Shown here piece by piece: positions 15,001 through 28,300 of a stretch of DNA of 64,000 bases. The position numbers and the translations under genes are program-made. Numbering within the stretch: position 1 is the stretch's first letter; every line of letters begins with the position of its first letter. Below the pieces are notes generated by a model that was given only the letters and a program-made list of their open reading frames with translations, did not search any database and was not told where the DNA came from. The stretch comes from Astropecten irregularis (Eukaryota; Echinodermata; Asteroidea; Paxillosida; Astropectinidae): NCBI GenBank assembly GCA_963971285.1, contig OZ020251.1:7130001-7194000 (forward strand). The letters run 5' to 3'.

Positions 15001-18000
15001 TCTGAATTTTTGAACCTGAAGTCGCCCTGCTTAGCGAAATCTGCCATGTTTTATGAATTACGTTATGACGTGCTACACTGTTTGTGTATTATAATATGCC
15101 AGCACGCAGTCTAATCCTATATTTTGAACCCGATCTCTGAAAACTGCCTGCTCATTTCTGGGGAAAATTCAGGAAAAACAAAATTATACGTGTCTTTTTA
15201 TTTTCAGTGTAGATCATATATCTGAATTTTTGAACCTGAAGTCGCCCTGCTTAGCGAAATCTGCCATGTTTTATGAATTACGTTATGACGTGCTACACTG
15301 TTTGTGTATTATAATATGCCAGCACTCAGTCTAATCCTATATTTTGAACCCGATCTTTGAAAACTGCCTGCTCATTTCTGGGGAAAATTCAGGAAAAACA
15401 AAATTATACGTGTCTTTTTATTTTCAGTGTAGATCATATATCTGAATTTTTGAACCTGAAGTCGCCCTGCTTAGCGAAATCTGCCATGTTTTATGAATTA
15501 CGTTATGACGTGCTACACTGTTTGTGTATTATAATATGCCAGCACGCAGTCTAATCCTATATTTTGAACCCGATCTTTGAAAACTGCCTGCTCATTTCTG
15601 GGGAAAATTCAGGAAAAACTAAATTATACGTGTCTTTTTATTTTCAGTGTAGATCATATATCTGAATTTTTGAACCTGAAGTCGCCCTGCTTAGCGAAAT
15701 CTGCCATGTTTTATGAATTACGTTATGACGTGCTGCACTGTTTGTGTACTATCATATGCCAGCACGCAGTCTAATCCTATATTTTGAACCCGATCTTTGA
15801 AAACTGCCTGCTCATTTCTGGGGAAAATTCAGGAAAAACTAAATTATACGTGTCTTTTTATTTTCAGTGTAGATCATATATCTGAATTTTTGAACCTGAA
15901 GTCGCCCTGCTTAGCGAAATCTGCCATGTTTTATGAATTACGTTATGACGTGCTACACTGTTTGTGTATTATAATATGCCAGCACTCAGTCTAATCCTAT
16001 ATTTTGAACCCAATCTTTGAAAACTGCCTGCTGATTTCTGAGAAAAATACAGGAAAAACAAAATTATACGTGTCTTTTTATTTTCAGTGTAGATCATATA
16101 TCTGAATTTTTGAACCTGAAGTCGCCCTGCTTAGCGAAATCTGCCATGTTTTATGAATTACGTTATGACGTGCTACACTGTTTGTGTATTATAATATGCC
16201 AGCACGCTGTCTAATCCTATATTTTGAACCCGATCTTTGAAAACTGCCTGCTCATTTCTTTGGAAAATTCAGGAAAAACAAAATTATACGTGTCTTTTTA
16301 TTTTCAGTGTAGATCATATATCTGAATTTTTGAACCTGAAGTCGCCCTGCTTAGCGAAATCTGCCATGTTTTATGAATTACGTTATGACGTGCTACACTG
16401 TTTGTGTATTATAATATGCCAGCACGCAGTCTAATCCTATATTTTGAACCCGATCTCTGAAAACTGCCTGCTCATTTCTGGGGAAAATTCAGGAAAAACA
16501 AAATTATACGTGTCTTTTTATTTTCAGTGTAGATCATATATCTGAATTTTTGAACCTGAAGTCGCCCTGCTTAGCGAAATCTGCCATGTTTTATGAATTA
16601 CGTTATGACGTGCTACACTGTTTGTGTATTATAATATGCCAGCACGCAGTCTAATCCTATATTTTGAACCCGATCTCTGAAAACTGCCTGCTCATTTCTG
16701 GGGAAAATTCAGGAAAAACAAAATTATACGTGTCTTTTTATTTTCAGTGTAGATCATATATCTGAATTTTTGAACCTGAAGTCGCCCTGCTTAGCGAAAT
16801 CTGCCATGTTTTATGAATTACGTTATGACGTGCTACACTGTTTGTGTATTATAATATGCCAGCACGCAGTCTAATCCTATATTTTGAACCCGATCTTTGA
16901 AAACTGCCTGCTGATTTCTGAGGAAAATACAGGAAAAACAAAATTATACGTGTCTTTTTATTTTCAGTGTAGATCATATATCTGAATTTTTGAACCTGAA
17001 GTCGCCCTGCTTAGCGAAATCTGCCATGTTTTATGAATTACGTTATGACGTGCTACACTGTTTGTGTATTATAATATGCCAACACGCAGTCTGATCCTAT
17101 ATTTTAAACCCGATCTTTGAAAACTGCCTGCTCTTTTCTGGGGAAAATTCAGGAAAAACAAAATTATACGTGTCTTTTTATTTTCAGTGTAGATCATATA
17201 TCTGAATTTTTGAACCTGAAGTCGCCCTGCTTAGCGAAATCTGCCATGTTTTATGAATTACGTTATGACGTGCTACACTGTTTGTGTATTATAATATGCC
17301 AGCACGCAGTCTAATCCTATATTTTGAACCCGATCTTTGAAAACTGCCTGCTCATTTCTGGGGAAAATTCAGGAAAAACAAAATTATACGTGTCTTTTTA
17401 TTTTCAGTGTAGATCATATATCTGAATTTTTGAACCTGAAGTCGCCCTGCTTAGCGAAATCTGCCATGTTTTATGAATTACGTTATGACGTGCTACACTG
17501 TTTGTGTATTATAATATGCCAGCACGCAGTCTGATCCTATATTTTAAACCCGATCTTTGAAAACTGCCTGCTCATTTCTGGGGAAAATTCAGGAAAAACA
17601 AAATTATACGTGTCTTTTTATTTTCAGTGTAGATCATATATCTGAATTTTTGAACCTGAAGTCGCCCTGCTTAGCGAAATCTGCCATGTTTTATGAATTA
17701 CGTTATGACGTGCTACACTGTTTGTGTATTATAATATGCCAGCACGCTGTCTAATCCTATATTTTGAACCCGATCTCTGAAAACTGCCTGCTCATTTCTG
17801 GGGAAAATTCAGGAAAAACAAAATTATACGTGTCTTTTTATTTTCAGTGTAGATCATATATCTGAATTTTTGAACCTGAAGTCGCCCTGCTTAGCGAAAT
17901 CTGCCATGTTTTATGAATTACGTTATGACGTGCTACACTGTTTGTGTATTATAATATGCCAGCACGCAGTCTAATCCTATATTTTGAACCCGATCTTTGA

Positions 18001-19696
18001 AAACTGCCTGCTGATTTCTGAGGAAAATACAGGAAAAACAAAATTATACGTGTCTTTTTATTTTCAGTGTAGATCATATATCTGAATTTTTGAACCTGAA
18101 GTCGCCCTGCTTAGCGAAATCTGCCATGTTTTATGAATTACGTTATGACGTGCTACACTGTTTGTGTATTATAATATGCCAACACGCAGTCTGATCCTAT
18201 ATTTTAAACCCGATCTTTGAAAACTGCCTGCTCTTTTCTGGGGAAAATTCAGGAAAAACAAAATTATACGTGTCTTTTTATTTTCAGTGTAGATCATATA
18301 TCTGAATTTTTGAACCTGAAGTCGCCCTGCTTAGCGAAATCTGCCATGTTTTATGAATTACGTTATGACGTGCTACACTGTTTGTGTATTATAATATGCC
18401 AGCACGCAGTCTAATCCTATATTTTGAACCCGATCTTTGAAAACTGCCTGCTCATTTCTGGGGAAAATTCAGGAAAAACAAAATTATACGTGTCTTTTTA
18501 TTTTCAGTGTAGATCATATATCTGAATTTTTGAACCTGAAGTCGCCCTGCTTAGCGAAATCTGCCATGTTTTATGAATTACGTTATGACGTGCTACACTG
18601 TTTGTGTATTATAATATGCCAGCACGCAGTCTGATCCTATATTTTAAACCCGATCTTTGAAAACTGCCTGCTCATTTCTGGGGAAAATTCAGGAAAAACA
18701 AAATTATACGTGTCTTTTTATTTTCAGTGTAGATCATATATCTGAATTTTTGAACCTGAAGTCGCCCTGCTTAGCGAAATCTGCCATGTTTTATGAATTA
18801 CGTTATGACGTGCTACACTGTTTGTGTATTATAATATGCCAGCACGCTGTCTAATCCTATATTTTGAACCCGATCTTTGAAAACTGCCTGCTCATTTCTG
18901 GGGAAAATTCAGGAAAAACAAAATTATACGTGTCTTTTTATTTTCAGTGTAGATCATATATCTGAATTTTTGAACCTGAAGTCGCCCTGCTTAGCGAAAT
19001 CTGCCATGTTTTATGAATTACGTTATGACGTGCTACACTGTTTGTGTATTATAATATGCCAGCACGCAGTCTAATCCTATATTTTGAACCCGATCTTTGA
19101 AAACTGCCTGCTGATTTCTGGGGAAAATTCAGGAAAAACAAAATTATACGTGTCTTTTTATTTTCAGTGTAGATCATATATCTGAATTTTTGAACCTGAA
19201 GTCGCCCTGCTTAGCGAAATCTGCCATGTTTTATGAATTACGTTATGACGTGCTGCACTGTTTGTGTACTATCATATGCCAGCACGCAGTCTAATCCTAT
19301 ATTTTGAACCCGATCTTTGAAAACTGCCTGCTCATTTCTGGGGAAAATTCAGGAAAAACTAAATTATACGTGTCTTTTTATTTTCAGTGTAGATCATATA
19401 TCTGAATTTTTGAACCTGAAGTCGCCCTGCTTAGCGAAATCTGCCATGTTTTATGAATTACGTTATGACGTGCTACACTGTTTGTGTATTATAATATGCC
19501 AGCACGCAGTCTAATCCTATATTTTGAACCCGATCTTTGAAAACTGCCTGCTGATTTTTGGGGAAAATTCAGGAAATACAAAATTATACGTGTCTTTTTA
19601 TTTTCAGTGTAGATCATATATCTGAATTTTTGAACCTGAAGTCGCCCTGCTTAGCGAAATCTGCCATGTTTTATGAATTACGTTATGACGTGCTAC
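1..19696 (+). repeat. 220-bp satellite array, block I
   Basis: Head-to-tail monomers of exactly 220 bp run from the window edge, almost without indels; landmarks such as 'gaacccgatctttga' recur at every 220-base step. Differences between copies are a small set of recurring single-base variants (for example ctctga for ctttga, a tgctgcactg/gtactatc pair, and aggaaaatac). They recur in the same order, giving loose higher-order blocks of 6 monomers (1,320 bp) and 16 monomers (3,520 bp, about 12,057-15,576 against 15,577-19,096). That pattern fits unequal crossing-over. The word ttttgaacc occurs twice per monomer about half a monomer apart, hinting at an old dimer. No gene is supported inside; the recurring 65-codon open frame starts with TTG, not ATG. 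A centromeric or heterochromatic location is an inference only. Confidence 0.97.
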
Positions 19697-22600
19697 ATAT
19701 ACGTGTCTTTTTATTTTCAGTGTAGATCATATATCTGAATTTTTGAACCTGAAGTCGCCCTGCTTAGCGAAATCTGCCATGTTTTATGAATTACGTTATG
19801 ACGTGCTACACTGTTTGTGTATTATAATATGCCAGCACTCAGTCTAATCCTATATTTTGAACCCGATCTTTGAAAACTGCCTGCTGATTTCTGAGAAAAA
19901 TACAGGAAAAACAAAATTACACGTGTCTTTTTATTTTCAGTGTAGATCATATATCTGAATTTTTGAACCTGAAGTCGCCCTTCTTAGCGAAATCTGCCAT
20001 GTTTTATGAATTACGTTATGACGTGCTACACTGTTTGTGTATTATAATATGCCAGCACGCAGTCTAATCCTATATTTTGAACCCGATCTTTGAAAACTGC
20101 CTGCTCATTTCTGGGGAAAATTCAGGAAAAACAAAATTATACGTGTCTTTTTATTTTCAGTGTAGATCATATATCTGAATTTTTGAACCTGAAGTCGCCC
20201 TGCTTAGCGAAATCTGCCAAGTTTTATGAATTACGTTATGACGTGCTACATTGTTTGTGTATTATAATATGCCAGCACGCAGTCTAATCCTATATTTTGA
20301 ACCCGATCTTTGAAAACTGCCTGCTCATTTCTGGGGAAAATTCAGGAAAAACAAAATTGTACGTGTCTTTTTATTTTCAGTGTAGATCATATATCTGAAT
20401 TTTTGAACCTGAAGTCGCCCTGCTTAGCGAAATCTGCCATGTTTTATGAATTACGTTATGACGTGCTACACTGTTTGTGTATTATAATATGCCAGCACGC
20501 AGTCCAATCCTATATTTTGAACCCGATCTTTGAAAACTGCCTGCTCATTTCTGGAGAAAATTCAGGAAAAACAAAATTACACGTGTCTTTTTATTTTCAG
20601 TGTAGATCATATATCTGAATTTTTGAACCTGAAGTCGCCCTTCTTAGCGAAATCTGCCATGTTTTATGAATTACGTTATGACGTGCTACACTGTTTGTGT
20701 ATTATAATATGCCAGCACGCAGTCTAATCCTATATTTTGAACCCGATCTTTGAAAACTGCCTGCTCATTTCTGGGGAAAATTCAGGAAAAAAAAAATTAT
20801 ACGTGTCTTTTTATTTTCAGTGTAGATCATATATCTGAATTTTTGAACCTGAAGTCGCCCTGCTTAGCGAAATCTGCCATGTTTTTTGAATTACGTTATG
20901 ACGTGCTACACTGTTTGTGTATTATAATATGCCAGCACGCAGTCTAATCCTATATTTTGAACCCGATCTTTGAAAACTGCCTGCTCATTTCTGGGGAAAA
21001 TTCAGGAAAAACAAAATTACACGTGTCTTTTTATTGTCAGTGTAGATCATATATCTGAATTTTTGAACCTGAAGTCGCCCTGCTTAGCGAAATCTGCCAT
21101 GTTTTATGAATCACGTTATGACGTGCTACACTGTTTGTGTATTATAATATGCCAGCACGCAGTCTAATCCTATATTTTGAACCCGATCTTTGAAAACTGC
21201 CTGCTCATTTCTGGGGAAAATTCAGGAAAAACAAAATTATACGTGTCTTTTTATTTTCAGTGTAGATCATATATCTGAATTTTTGAACCTGAAGTCGCCC
21301 TGCTTAGCGAAATCTGCCATGTTTTATGAATTACGTTATGACGTGCTACACTGTTTGTGTATTATAATATGCCAGCACGCAGTCTAATCCTATATTTTGA
21401 ACCCGATCTTTGAAAACTGCCTGCTCATTTCTGGGGAAATTCAGGAAAAACAAAATTACACGTGTCTTTTTATTTTCAGTGTAGATCATATATCTGAATT
21501 TGTGAACCTGAAGTCGCCCTGCTTAGCGAAATCTGCCATGTTTTATGAATTACGTTATGACGTGCTACACTGTTTGTGTATTATAATATGCCAGCACGCA
21601 GTCTAATCCTATATTTTGAACCCGATCTTTGAAAACTGCCTGCTGATTTTTGGGGAAAATTCAGGAAAAACTAAATTATACGTGTCTTTTTATTTTCAGT
21701 GTAGATCATATCTGAATTTTTGAACCTGAAGTCGCCCTGCTTAGCGAAATCTGCCATGTTTTATGAATTACGTTATGACGTGCTACACTGTTTGTGTATT
21801 ATAATATGCCAGCATGCAGTCTAATCCTATATTTTGAACCCGATCTTTGAAAACTGCCTGCTCATTTCTGGGGAAAATTCAGGAAAAACAAAATTATACG
21901 TGTCTTTTTATTTTCAGTGTAGATCATATATCTGAATTTTTGAACCTGAAGTCGCCCTGCTTAGCGAAATCTGCCATGTTTTTTGAATTACGTTATGACG
22001 TGCTACACTGTTTGTGTATTATAATATGCCAGCACGCAGTCTAATCCTATATTTTGAACCCGATCTTTGAAAACTGCCTGCTCATTTCTGGGGAAAATTC
22101 AGGAAAAACAAAATTACACGTGTCTTTTTTTTGTCAGTGTAGATCATATATCTGAATTTTTGAACCTGAAGTCGCCCTGCTTAGCGAAATCTGCCATGTT
22201 TTATGAATCACGTTATGACGTGCTACACTGTTTGTGTATTATAATATGCCAGCACGCAGTCTAATCCTATATTTTGAACCCGATCTTTGAAAACTGCCTG
22301 CTCATTTCTGGGGAAAATTCAGGAAAAACAAAATTACACGTGTCTTTTTATTTTCAGTGTAGATCATATATCTGAATTTTTGAACCTGAAGTCGCCCTGC
22401 TTAGCGAAATCTGCCATGTTTTATGAATCACGTTATGACGTGCTACACTGTTTGTGTATTATAATATGCCAGCACGCAGTCTAATCCTATATTTTGAACG
22501 CGATCTTTGAAAACTGCCTGCTCATTTCTGGGGAAAATTCAGGTAAAACAAAAATATACGTGTCTTTTTATTTTCAGTGTAGATCATATATCTGAATTTT

Positions 22601-25600
22601 TGAACCTGAAGTCGCCCTGCTTAGCGAAATCTGCCATGTTTTATGAATTACGTTATGACGTGCTACATTGTTTGTGTATTATCATATTCCAGCACGCAGT
22701 CTAATCCTATATTTTGAACCCGATCTTTGAAAACTGCCTGCTCATTTCTGGGGAAAATTCAGGAAAAAAAAAATTATACGTGTCTTTTTATTTTCAGTGT
22801 AGATCATATATCTGAATTTTTGAACCTGAAGTCGCCCTGCTTAGCGAAATCTGCCATGTTTTTTGAATTACGTTATGACGTGCTACACTGTTTGTGTATT
22901 ATAATATGCCAGCACGCAGTCTAATCCTATATTTTGAACCCGATCTTTGAAAACTGCCTGCTCATTTCTGGGGAAAATTCAGGAAAAACAAAATTACACG
23001 TGTCTTTTTATTGTCAGTGTAGATCATATATCTGAATTTTTGAACCTGAAGTCGCCCTGCTTAGCGAAATCTGCCATGTTTTATGAATCACGTTATGACG
23101 TGCTACACTGTTTGTGTATTATAATATGCCAGCACGCAGTCTAATCCTATATTTTGAACCCGATCTTTGAAAACTGCCTGCTCATTTCTGGGGAAAATTC
23201 AGGAAAAACAAAATTATACGTGTCTTTTTATTTTCAGTGTAGATCATATATCTGAATTTTTGAACCTGAAGTCGCCCTGCTTAGCGAAATCTGCCATGTT
23301 TTATGAATTACGTTATGACGTGCTACACTGTTTGTGTATTATAATATGCCAGCACGCAGTCTAATCCTATATTTTGAACCCGATCTTTGAAAACTGCCTG
23401 CTCATTTCTGGGGAAATTCAGGAAAAACAAAATTACACGTGTCTTTTTATTTTCAGTGTAGATCATATATCTGAATTTGTGAACCTGAAGTCGCCCTGCT
23501 TAGCGAAATCTGCCATGTTTTATGAATTACGTTATGACGTGCTACACTGTTTGTGTATTATAATATGCCAGCACGCAGTCTAATCCTATATTTTGAACCC
23601 GATCTTTGAAAACTGCCTGCTGATTTTTGGGGAAAATTCAGGAAAAACTAAATTATACGTGTCTTTTTATTTTCAGTGTAGATCATATATCTGAATTTTT
23701 GAACCTGAAGTCGCCCTGCTTAGCGAAATCTGCCATGTTTTATGAATTACGTTATGACGTGCTACACTGTTTGTGTATTATAATATGCCAGCATGCAGTC
23801 TAATCCTATATTTTGAACCCGATCTTTGAAAACTGCCTGCTCATTTCTGGGGAAAATTCAGGAAAAACAAAATTATACGTGTCTTTTTATTTTCAGTGTA
23901 GATCATATATCTGAATTTTTGAACCTGAAGTCGCCCTGCTTAGCGAAATCTGCCATGTTTTTTGAATTACGTTATGACGTGCTACACTGTTTGTGTATTA
24001 TAATATGCCAGCACGCAGTCTAATCCTATATTTTGAACCCGATCTTTGAAAACTGCCTGCTCATTTCTGGGGAAAATTCAGGAAAAACAAAATTACACGT
24101 GTCTTTTTTTTGTCAGTGTAGATCATATATCTGAATTTTTGAACCTGAAGTCGCCCTGCTTAGCGAAATCTGCCATGTTTTATGAATCACGTTATGACGT
24201 GCTACACTGTTTGTGTATTATAATATGCCAGCACGCAGTCTAATCCTATATTTTGAACCCGATCTTTGAAAACTGCCTGCTCATTTCTGGGGAAAATTCA
24301 GGAAAAACAAAATTACACGTGTCTTTTTATTTTCAGTGTAGATCATATATCTGAATTTTTGAACCTGAAGTCGCCCTGCTTAGCGAAATCTGCCATGTTT
24401 TATGAATCACGTTATGACGTGCTACACTGTTTGTGTATTATAATATGCCAGCACGCAGTCTAATCCTATATTTTGAACGCGATCTTTGAAAACTGCCTGC
24501 TCATTTCTGGGGAAAATTCAGGAAAAACAAAATTACACGTGTCTTTTTATTTTCAGTGTAGATCATATATCTGAATTTTTGAACCTGAAGTCGCCCTGCT
24601 TCGCGAAATCTACCATGTTTTATGAATTACGTTATGACGTGCTACACTGTTTGTGTATTATAATATGCCAGCACGCAGTCTAATCCTATATTTTGAACCC
24701 GATCTTTGAAAACTGCCTGCTCATTTCTGGGGAAAATTCAGGAAAAACTAAATTATACGTGTCTTTTTATTTTCAGTGTAGATCATATATCTGAATTTTT
24801 GAACCTGAAGTCGCCCTGCTTAGCGAAATCTGCCATGTTTTATGAATTACGTTATGACGTGCTACACTGTTTGTGTATTATAATAATTATGCCAGCACGC
24901 AGTCTAATCCTATATTTTGAACCCGATCTTTGAAAACTGCCTGCTCATTTCTGGGGAAAATTTAGGAAAAACAAAATTATACGTGTCTTTTTATTTTCAG
25001 TGTAGATCATATCTGAATTTTTGAACCTGAAGTCGCCCTGCTTAGCGAAATCTGCCATGTTTTATGAATTACGTTATGACGTGCTACACTGTTTGTGTAT
25101 TATAATATGCCAGCATGCAGTCTAATCCTATATTTTGAACCCGATCTTTGAAAACTGCCTGCTCATTTCTGGGGAAAATTCAGGAAAAACAAAATTATAC
25201 GTGTCTTTTTATTTTCAGTGTAGATCATATATCTGAATTTTTGAACCTGAAGTCGCCCTGCTTAGCGAAATCTGCCATGTTTTTTGAATTACGTTATGAC
25301 GTGCTACACTGTTTGTGTATTATAATATGCCAGCACGCAGTCTAATCCTATATTTTGAACCCGATCTTTGAAAACTGCCTGCTCATTTCTGGGGAAAATT
25401 CAGGAAAAACAAAATTACACGTGTCTTTTTTTTGTCAGTGTAGATCATATATCTGAATTTTTGAACCTGAAGTCGCCCTGCTTAGCGAAATCTGCCATGT
25501 TTTATGAATCACGTTATGACGTGCTACACTGTTTGTGTATTATAATATGCCAGCACGCAGTCTAATCCTATATTTTGAACCCGATCTTTGAAAACTGCCT

Positions 25601-28300
25601 GCTCATTTCTGGGGAAAATTCAGGAAAAACAAAATTACACGTGTCTTTTTATTTTCAGTGTAGATCATATATCTGAATTTTTGAACCTGAAGTCGCCCTG
25701 CTTAGCGAAATCTGCCATGTTTTATGAATCACGTTATGACGTGCTACACTGTTTGTGTATTATAATATGCCAGCACGCAGTCTAATCCTATATTTTGAAC
25801 GCGATCTTTGAAAACTGCCTGCTCATTTCTGGGGAAAATTCAGGTAAAACAAAAATATACGTGTCTTTTTATTTTCAGTGTAGATCATATATCTGAATTT
25901 TTGAACCTGAAGTCGCCCTGCTTAGCGAAATCTGCCATGTTTTATGAATTACGTTATGACGTGCTACATTGTTTGTGTATTATCATATTCCAGCACGCAG
26001 TCTAATCCTATATTTTGAACCCGATCTTTGAAAACTGCCTGCTCATTTCTGGGGAAAATTCAGGAAAAAAAAAATTATACGTGTCTTTTTATTTTCAGTG
26101 TAGATCATATATCTGAATTTTTGAACCTGAAGTCGCCCTGCTTAGCGAAATCTGCCATGTTTTTTGAATTACGTTATGACGTGCTACACTGTTTGTGTAT
26201 TATAATATGCCAGCACGCAGTCTAATCCTATATTTTGAACCCGATCTTTGAAAACTGCCTGCTCATTTCTGGGGAAAATTCAGGAAAAACAAAATTACAC
26301 GTGTCTTTTTATTGTCAGTGTAGATCATATATCTGAATTTTTGAACCTGAAGTCGCCCTGCTTAGCGAAATCTGCCATGTTTTATGAATCACGTTATGAC
26401 GTGCTACACTGTTTGTGTATTATAATATGCCAGCACGCAGTCTAATCCTATATTTTGAACCCGATCTTTGAAAACTGCCTGCTCATTTCTGGGGAAAATT
26501 CAGGAAAAACAAAATTATACGTGTCTTTTTATTTTCAGTGTAGATCATATATCTGAATTTTTGAACCTGAAGTCGCCCTGCTTAGCGAAATCTGCCATGT
26601 TTTATGAATTACGTTATGACGTGCTACACTGTTTGTGTATTATAATATGCCAGCACGCAGTCTAATCCTATATTTTGAACCCGATCTTTGAAAACTGCCT
26701 GCTCATTTCTGGGGAAATTCAGGAAAAACAAAATTACACGTGTCTTTTTATTTTCAGTGTAGATCATATATCTGAATTTGTGAACCTGAAGTCGCCCTGC
26801 TTAGCGAAATCTGCCATGTTTTATGAATTACGTTATGACGTGCTACACTGTTTGTGTATTATAATATGCCAGCACGCAGTCTAATCCTATATTTTGAACC
26901 CGATCTTTGAAAACTGCCTGCTGATTTTTGGGGAAAATTCAGGAAAAACTAAATTATACGTGTCTTTTTATTTTCAGTGTAGATCATATATCTGAATTTT
27001 TGAACCTGAAGTCGCCCTGCTTAGCGAAATCTGCCATGTTTTATGAATTACGTTATGACGTGCTACACTGTTTGTGTATTATAATATGCCAGCATGCAGT
27101 CTAATCCTATATTTTGAACCCGATCTTTGAAAACTGCCTGCTCATTTCTGGGGAAAATTCAGGAAAAACAAAATTATACGTGTCTTTTTATTTTCAGTGT
27201 AGATCATATATCTGAATTTTTGAACCTGAAGTCGCCCTGCTTAGCGAAATCTGCCATGTTTTTTGAATTACGTTATGACGTGCTACACTGTTTGTGTATT
27301 ATAATATGCCAGCACGCAGTCTAATCCTATATTTTGAACCCGATCTTTGAAAACTGCCTGCTCATTTCTGGGGAAAATTCAGGAAAAACAAAATTACACG
27401 TGTCTTTTTTTTGTCAGTGTAGATCATATATCTGAATTTTTGAACCTGAAGTCGCCCTGCTTAGCGAAATCTGCCATGTTTTATGAATCACGTTATGACG
27501 TGCTACACTGTTTGTGTATTATAATATGCCAGCACGCAGTCTAATCCTATATTTTGAACCCGATCTTTGAAAACTGCCTGCTCATTTCTGGGGAAAATTC
27601 AGGAAAAACAAAATTACACGTGTCTTTTTATTTTCAGTGTAGATCATATATCTGAATTTTTGAACCTGAAGTCGCCCTGCTTAGCGAAATCTGCCATGTT
27701 TTATGAATCACGTTATGACGTGCTACACTGTTTGTGTATTATAATATGCCAGCACGCAGTCTAATCCTATATTTTGAACGCGATCTTTGAAAACTGCCTG
27801 CTCATTTCTGGGGAAAATTCAGGAAAAACAAAATTACACGTGTCTTTTTATTTTCAGTGTAGATCATATATCTGAATTTTTGAACCTGAAGTCGCCCTGC
27901 TTAGCGAAATCTACCATGTTTTATGAATTACGTTATGACGTGCTACACTGTTTGTGTATTATAATATGCCAGCACGCAGTCTAATCCTATATTTTGAACC
28001 CGATCTTTGAAAACTGCCTGCTCATTTCTGGGGAAAATTCAGGAAAAACTAAATTATACGTGTCTTTTTATTTTCAGTGTAGATCATATATCTGAATTTT
28101 TGAACCTGAAGTCGCCCTGCTTAGCGAAATCTGCCATGTTTTATGAATTACGTTATGACGTGCTACACTGTTTGTGTATTATAATAATTATGCCAGCACG
28201 CAGTCTAATCCTATATTTTGAACCCGATCTTTGAAAACTGCCTGCTCATTTCTGGGGAAAATTTAGGAAAAACAAAATTATACGTGTCTTTTTATTTTCA
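19697..28300 (+). repeat. 220-bp satellite array, block II, with 3,301-bp higher-order repeat
   Basis: The array resumes after a phase break at about 19,697 and uses a different set of variants (cacgtgtc for tacgtgtc, gaatcacg for gaattacg, ttttttgaa for ttttatgaa). A run of 15 monomers at about 21,700-25,000 is repeated almost base for base at about 25,001-28,300; ten or more matching variant monomers are offset by exactly 3,301 bases. The odd length comes from one monomer with a 4-base insertion (near 24,884 and 28,185), one with a 2-base deletion (near 21,709 and 25,010) and one with a 1-base deletion (near 21,436 and 26,714). Inside the unit, three monomers are duplicated again at an offset of about 1,979 bases. 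Confidence 0.95.
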
